Positions 61,229 through 64,000 of a stretch of DNA of 64,000 bases are shown here, in pieces. The notes under the pieces were generated by a model. It ran no database searches and had not been told where the DNA came from. It saw nothing but the letters and a program-made list of their open reading frames with translations. Origin of the DNA: Mycetohabitans endofungorum (GTDB lineage Bacteria > Pseudomonadota > Gammaproteobacteria > Burkholderiales > Burkholderiaceae); the NCBI RefSeq assembly GCF_037477895.1, contig NZ_CP132744.1, forward strand, positions 2,542,001 through 2,606,000. Reading direction: 5' to 3'. A program made the translations under genes and the position numbers. Position 1 is the stretch's first letter. Each line of letters starts with the position of its first letter.

Positions 61229-63079
61229 TCAATCGTCGTTGATCACGTCGAGCAGCTCGTCACCGAAGCGCTCGAATTTGCGCGCACCCAGACCCGGTAC
61301 GCCGCGCAACTCATCGAGTGAAACCGGCGCGCTGCGGGCCAGTTCGGCCAACGTCGCATCGTGAAAAATCACGTAGGCCGGCACGCCATCGGCCTTGGCC
61401 GTCTCGCTGCGCCAGGCGCGCAACCGGTCCCAGCGCGCACGCTGGCGTGGCGACATACCGGCGGTCGGATCGGTGCGCTCGCCGCGACGCGCGCCATCCG
61501 CCTCGCGCACCCGTTTGGGTTTAGCATATCGGCGCAGCGTGATGTTGCGCTCCCCCTTCAACACCGGCTTGCTCGCCTCCGTGAGCACCAACACGCCGTG
61601 GCCTCCGTGATCGACTGCAAGCAGGCCGAGCGCAATCAACTGACGGAAAATCGCCCGCCATTGTGCCTCTGACAACGCCGCGCCGATACCAAAAGTGCTT
61701 AACGCGTCATGCCTTCGCTGCTTGACGCGCTCGGTTGCATTGCCACGCAATATGTCGATCAAGTGGCCCGCGCCAAATCCAAAGCCGCTGGCCCGCTGCG
61801 CACGGTACACGCACGAGAGCGCCATCTGCGCCTCACGCGTGCCGTCCCAGGTTGCCGGCGGCTCCAGGCAGGTATCACAGTTGCCACATGGCTGGCCCGT
61901 TTCGCCAAAATAGCCGAGCAGATGCACGCGCCGGCATCCAGCCGTCTCGCACAACCCAAGCAACGCATCGAGCTTCGCCGTTTGCACTCGCTTGTGCAGT
62001 TCGTCGGCCTCGGACTCGTCGATCATCTTGCGCTGTTGCACGACGTCGCCCAGCCCGTAGGCCATCCATGCGTTGGATGCGAGGCCATCGCGGCCGGCCC
62101 GGCCGGTTTCCTGATAGTAGCCCTCGATGCTCTTAGGCAGGTCTAGATGCGCGACGAAGCGTACATCCGGCTTGTCGATCCCCATTCCAAACGCGATTGT
62201 CGCGCACATTACGACACCCTCCTCGCGCTGAAAGACCTGCTGGTGCCGCTGGCGAAGCTGCGCGTCCATGCCGGCGTGATACGGCAACGCGCGCAGCCCC
62301 TGCTGCACGAGCCAGTCGGCCGTCTCCTCGACCTTGCGCCGCGACAGGCAATAGACAATGCCCGAATCAGTGGTGCCGTCCACGTTGGTGTGCTCGGCTC
62401 GGATAAAGTCGAGTAATTGCACACGCGCGTTGTCCTTCTCGACGATCCGGTAACGAATGTTCGGCCGGTCGAAACTCGATATAAACACCCGAGCGTTGTT
62501 CAGCGCGAGCCGCTCGATGATTTCCTCGCGCGTGAGCGCATCCGCCGTCGCGGTCAACGCGATGCGGGGCACCTGCGGGAAACGCTCATGCAACGCGGAT
62601 AGCTGCATGTATTCGGGCCGAAAATCATGGCCCCACTGCGACACGCAGTGGGCTTCGTCGATCGCAAACAACCCTATCCGGCTGCGCGCGAGCAGTTCCA
62701 GAAACCGCTCCGTCAGCAGTCGCTCCGGTGCAACGTACAACAATTGCAACTCACCGCGCGTGAACGCGCGCTCGGTTGCCGCCGCCTCGGCTGCGGTGAG
62801 CGCCGAGTTCACATAGGCCGCCCGCACCCCCGCCTCGGTCAACGCCGCGACCTGGTCCTGCATCAACGCGATCAGCGGCGACACCACGATGCCAGCGCCC
62901 AGGCCGGCTTCGTGACGCACCAGCGCGGGAATCTGGTAGCACAACGACTTGCCGCCACCGGTGGGCATCAGCACGAGGCTGTCGTGCCCCGCTGCGACAT
63001 GTTCGACGATATCGGCCTGCGGCCCGCGAAACGCCGGATAGCCGAAGACCTCTTTAAGCAACGCAAGACAGCGGGACAT
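61229..63079 (-). CDS. recQ: ATP-dependent DNA helicase RecQ
   Basis: RecQ is a 3'-5' helicase of the RecF recombination pathway. The 616-residue protein has Walker A PTGGGKS (39-45), the DEAH box [14 protein letters not shown] (139-152), motif [14 protein letters not shown], the four-cysteine zinc site (C..C...CGNCDTC), a winged-helix domain and a C-terminal HRDC domain ([20 protein letters not shown]). GGAG lies four bases upstream of this ATG; the frame is open 20 codons further. Confidence 0.96.
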   Translation of the reverse strand: MSRCLALLKEVFGYPAFRGPQADIVEHVAAGHDSLVLMPTGGGKSLCYQIPALVRHEAGLGAGIVVSPLIALMQDQVAALTEAGVRAAYVNSALTAAEAAATERAFTRGELQLLYVAPERLLTERFLELLARSRIGLFAIDEAHCVSQWGHDFRPEYMQLSALHERFPQVPRIALTATADALTREEIIERLALNNARVFISSFDRPNIRYRIVEKDNARVQLLDFIRAEHTNVDGTTDSGIVYCLSRRKVEETADWLVQQGLRALPYHAGMDAQLRQRHQQVFQREEGVVMCATIAFGMGIDKPDVRFVAHLDLPKSIEGYYQETGRAGRDGLASNAWMAYGLGDVVQQRKMIDESEADELHKRVQTAKLDALLGLCETAGCRRVHLLGYFGETGQPCGNCDTCLEPPATWDGTREAQMALSCVYRAQRASGFGFGAGHLIDILRGNATERVKQRRHDALSTFGIGAALSEAQWRAIFRQLIALGLLAVDHGGHGVLVLTEASKPVLKGERNITLRRYAKPKRVREADGARRGERTDPTAGMSPRQRARWDRLRAWRSETAKADGVPAYVIFHDATLAELARSAPVSLDELRGVPGLGARKFERFGDELLDVINDD

Positions 63080-63194
63080 GCAACTCCACGGATGGGAACG
63101 GCACGCAGCGTGCGCGTTCGGATCAGTGCATTTTACCAATCACGCGCGGGAAGCGATATCTGCCCGATGGCCGATGCAGGCCGCCGTCCAGTAG

Positions 63195-63692
63195 TCACTT
63201 GGGCAGTTCGGCGCGCCGGGCCTGCGCCGGCCTCGGCATGGCCAGCCCCAGCTCATTGTGCAGTGCCTGTAAATATCGTCCGCGCAGGAAGCGGCATTCC
63301 TGCTTGAGCATGCCATAGAGGATGAAATCCGTGCCATCTCCGGCACCCTCGCGCATGAGGCCTTCACGCCGAAAACCTAGGTGCTCGTCGAGCCGCTGCG
63401 CACGCAGGTTATCCGCGCGCACCAACCCTGTCACCCGCCGGCAGTTGAGCACCACGAACGGATACAGAAAGACCGCCGACAGGAACGCCGGCGTCAGCAG
63501 ATGACGCGATTCCAGCATCGCGCAGTGCATCAGCACGTTCGGGCCGTTATACCCCTGGTACACCACGCCAGCCACGATATCGCCGTCTTTTTCGAGCCCG
63601 ATCGTCGTGCAGTCGTGGTAGCTCGTCTCGCCCGTTGCCGCAGCGACGAAACGCATGACCTCGTCGCTGCGGTGATACACGATTCGTCGCAT
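63195..63692 (-). CDS. GNAT-like acetyltransferase, phage-associated type
   Basis: This 165-residue protein has GNAT-fold features: a beta-strand VAGVVYQGYNGPNVLMHCAM, the acyl-CoA region CRRVTGLVRADNLRAQRLDEHLGFRREG and the strand DFILYGMLKQECRFLR. Very similar proteins occur among phage and prophage genes of Burkholderia and other proteobacteria, usually after virion genes, and have no known substrate. The ATG has no clear Shine-Dalgarno; a TTG four codons upstream is an alternative. The next gene upstream is the partial one at the right edge. Confidence 0.7.
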   Translation of the reverse strand: MRRIVYHRSDEVMRFVAAATGETSYHDCTTIGLEKDGDIVAGVVYQGYNGPNVLMHCAMLESRHLLTPAFLSAVFLYPFVVLNCRRVTGLVRADNLRAQRLDEHLGFRREGLMREGAGDGTDFILYGMLKQECRFLRGRYLQALHNELGLAMPRPAQARRAELPK

Positions 63693-63712
63693 AATCTGGT
63701 TCAAACAGCGAA

Positions 63713-64000
63713 TTAGGTTGGCAATGGAATGCCGAATTGCTGCAGCGTCGGATTCACGTTATCGGCAAACTTCTCCTGATTTTGCTTCTTGTGCACCGCT
63801 TCGACGATTGCAGACACAATCGTTGCGATCACGCCGGCAATTTCACCAATTGGCCCGAGTGCATCAAGCACCGTCGATACCGCGCTGACGATCCCGGCAA
63901 CCGCTTCGCCCGCCACGTTACCCGCGACGCGGGCAGCGGTCGTCGCAATCTTGGTGGCGACTTCACCCGTTTCTGCCGCAGCCTCACCAGCCGCCCCGGC
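63713..64000 (-). CDS. C-terminus of an Ala/Gly-rich hydrophobic protein, 5' end beyond window
   Basis: The open frame enters from the right edge without interruption and gives 95 residues to the stop. It has an Ala/Thr-rich stretch (EVATKIATTAARVAG), a hydrophobic region (AGIVSAVSTVLDALGPIGEIA, split here at 20: AGIVSAVSTVLDALGPIGEI, and GVIATIVSAIVEAV) and a polar end KKQNQEKFADNVNPTLQQFG. I do not recognise the family. The gene next to it is a phage-type GNAT, so a membrane-active virion or tail protein is one possibility; an exported effector is another. Confidence 0.55.
   Translation of the reverse strand, partial: AGAAGEAAAETGEVATKIATTAARVAGNVAGEAVAGIVSAVSTVLDALGPIGEIAGVIATIVSAIVEAVHKKQNQEKFADNVNPTLQQFGIPLPT

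Overview
The window is high-GC chromosomal DNA from a betaproteobacterium of the Burkholderia sensu lato group. The evidence is the gene order (mla, thi, gltBD, aroBK, pil, mrcA, lysA, cytochrome c maturation, hemB, dsbD, then the ribosomal protein cluster), the long thiamine-phosphate synthase and individual protein sequences that read like Burkholderia proteins. A compact relative such as Mycetohabitans would fit, but that is an inference. No rRNA, tRNA, CRISPR array or complete insertion sequence was seen.

Layout. (1) 1-3262, minus strand: mlaFED and the MlaA lipoprotein, the retrograde phospholipid transport system of the envelope; mlaA runs off the left edge. (2) 3390-6810, minus: thiO-thiS-thiG-thiE, which makes the thiazole of thiamine and joins it to the pyrimidine. 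Ahead of thiO lies what looks like the 3' half of a TPP riboswitch without the other half. (3) 7214-9552: an ABC half-transporter of the SbmA/BacA-YddA type and a 2',3'-cyclic phosphodiesterase. (4) 9599-17556, minus: gltD, gltB and a REP-type transposase relative whose HUH active site is lost. (5) 17749-23278: an OmpW-like porin, a DUF883 protein, ugpQ, dgt, aroB and aroK. (6) 23404-28032, minus: pilM-pilN-pilO(P)-pilQ, every junction an ATGA or GTGA overlap, with PilP reduced to a short tail on PilO. (7) 28260-41472: penicillin-binding protein 1a, frataxin, LptM, LysA, the CcsB/ResB system II haem machinery with cytochrome c4, EngB, HemB, DsbD and CutA. CcsB/ResB, the diheme c4 and DsbD form a functional set: DsbD delivers reductant, CcsBA attaches haem and c4 is a product. 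(8) 41599-60947, minus: the fused str-S10-spc-alpha clusters, rpsL to rplQ, with promoter-like sequences at rpsL, rplC and rplN and an intrinsic terminator after rplQ. (9) 61229-64000, minus: recQ, then a GNAT-like protein and the C-terminus of a hydrophobic Ala/Gly-rich protein, a pair that looks phage-derived.

The window is mostly core genome. The points most worth following are the half riboswitch before thiO, the two ribosomal promoters embedded in inverted repeats (before rplC and rplN), the vestigial PilP together with an AMIN-less, repeat-tailed PilQ, the HUH-less transposase beside gltB, and the phage-like pair at the right edge. Several start codons were moved from the longest open frame to an internal codon with a better Shine-Dalgarno or family fit; each case is stated.
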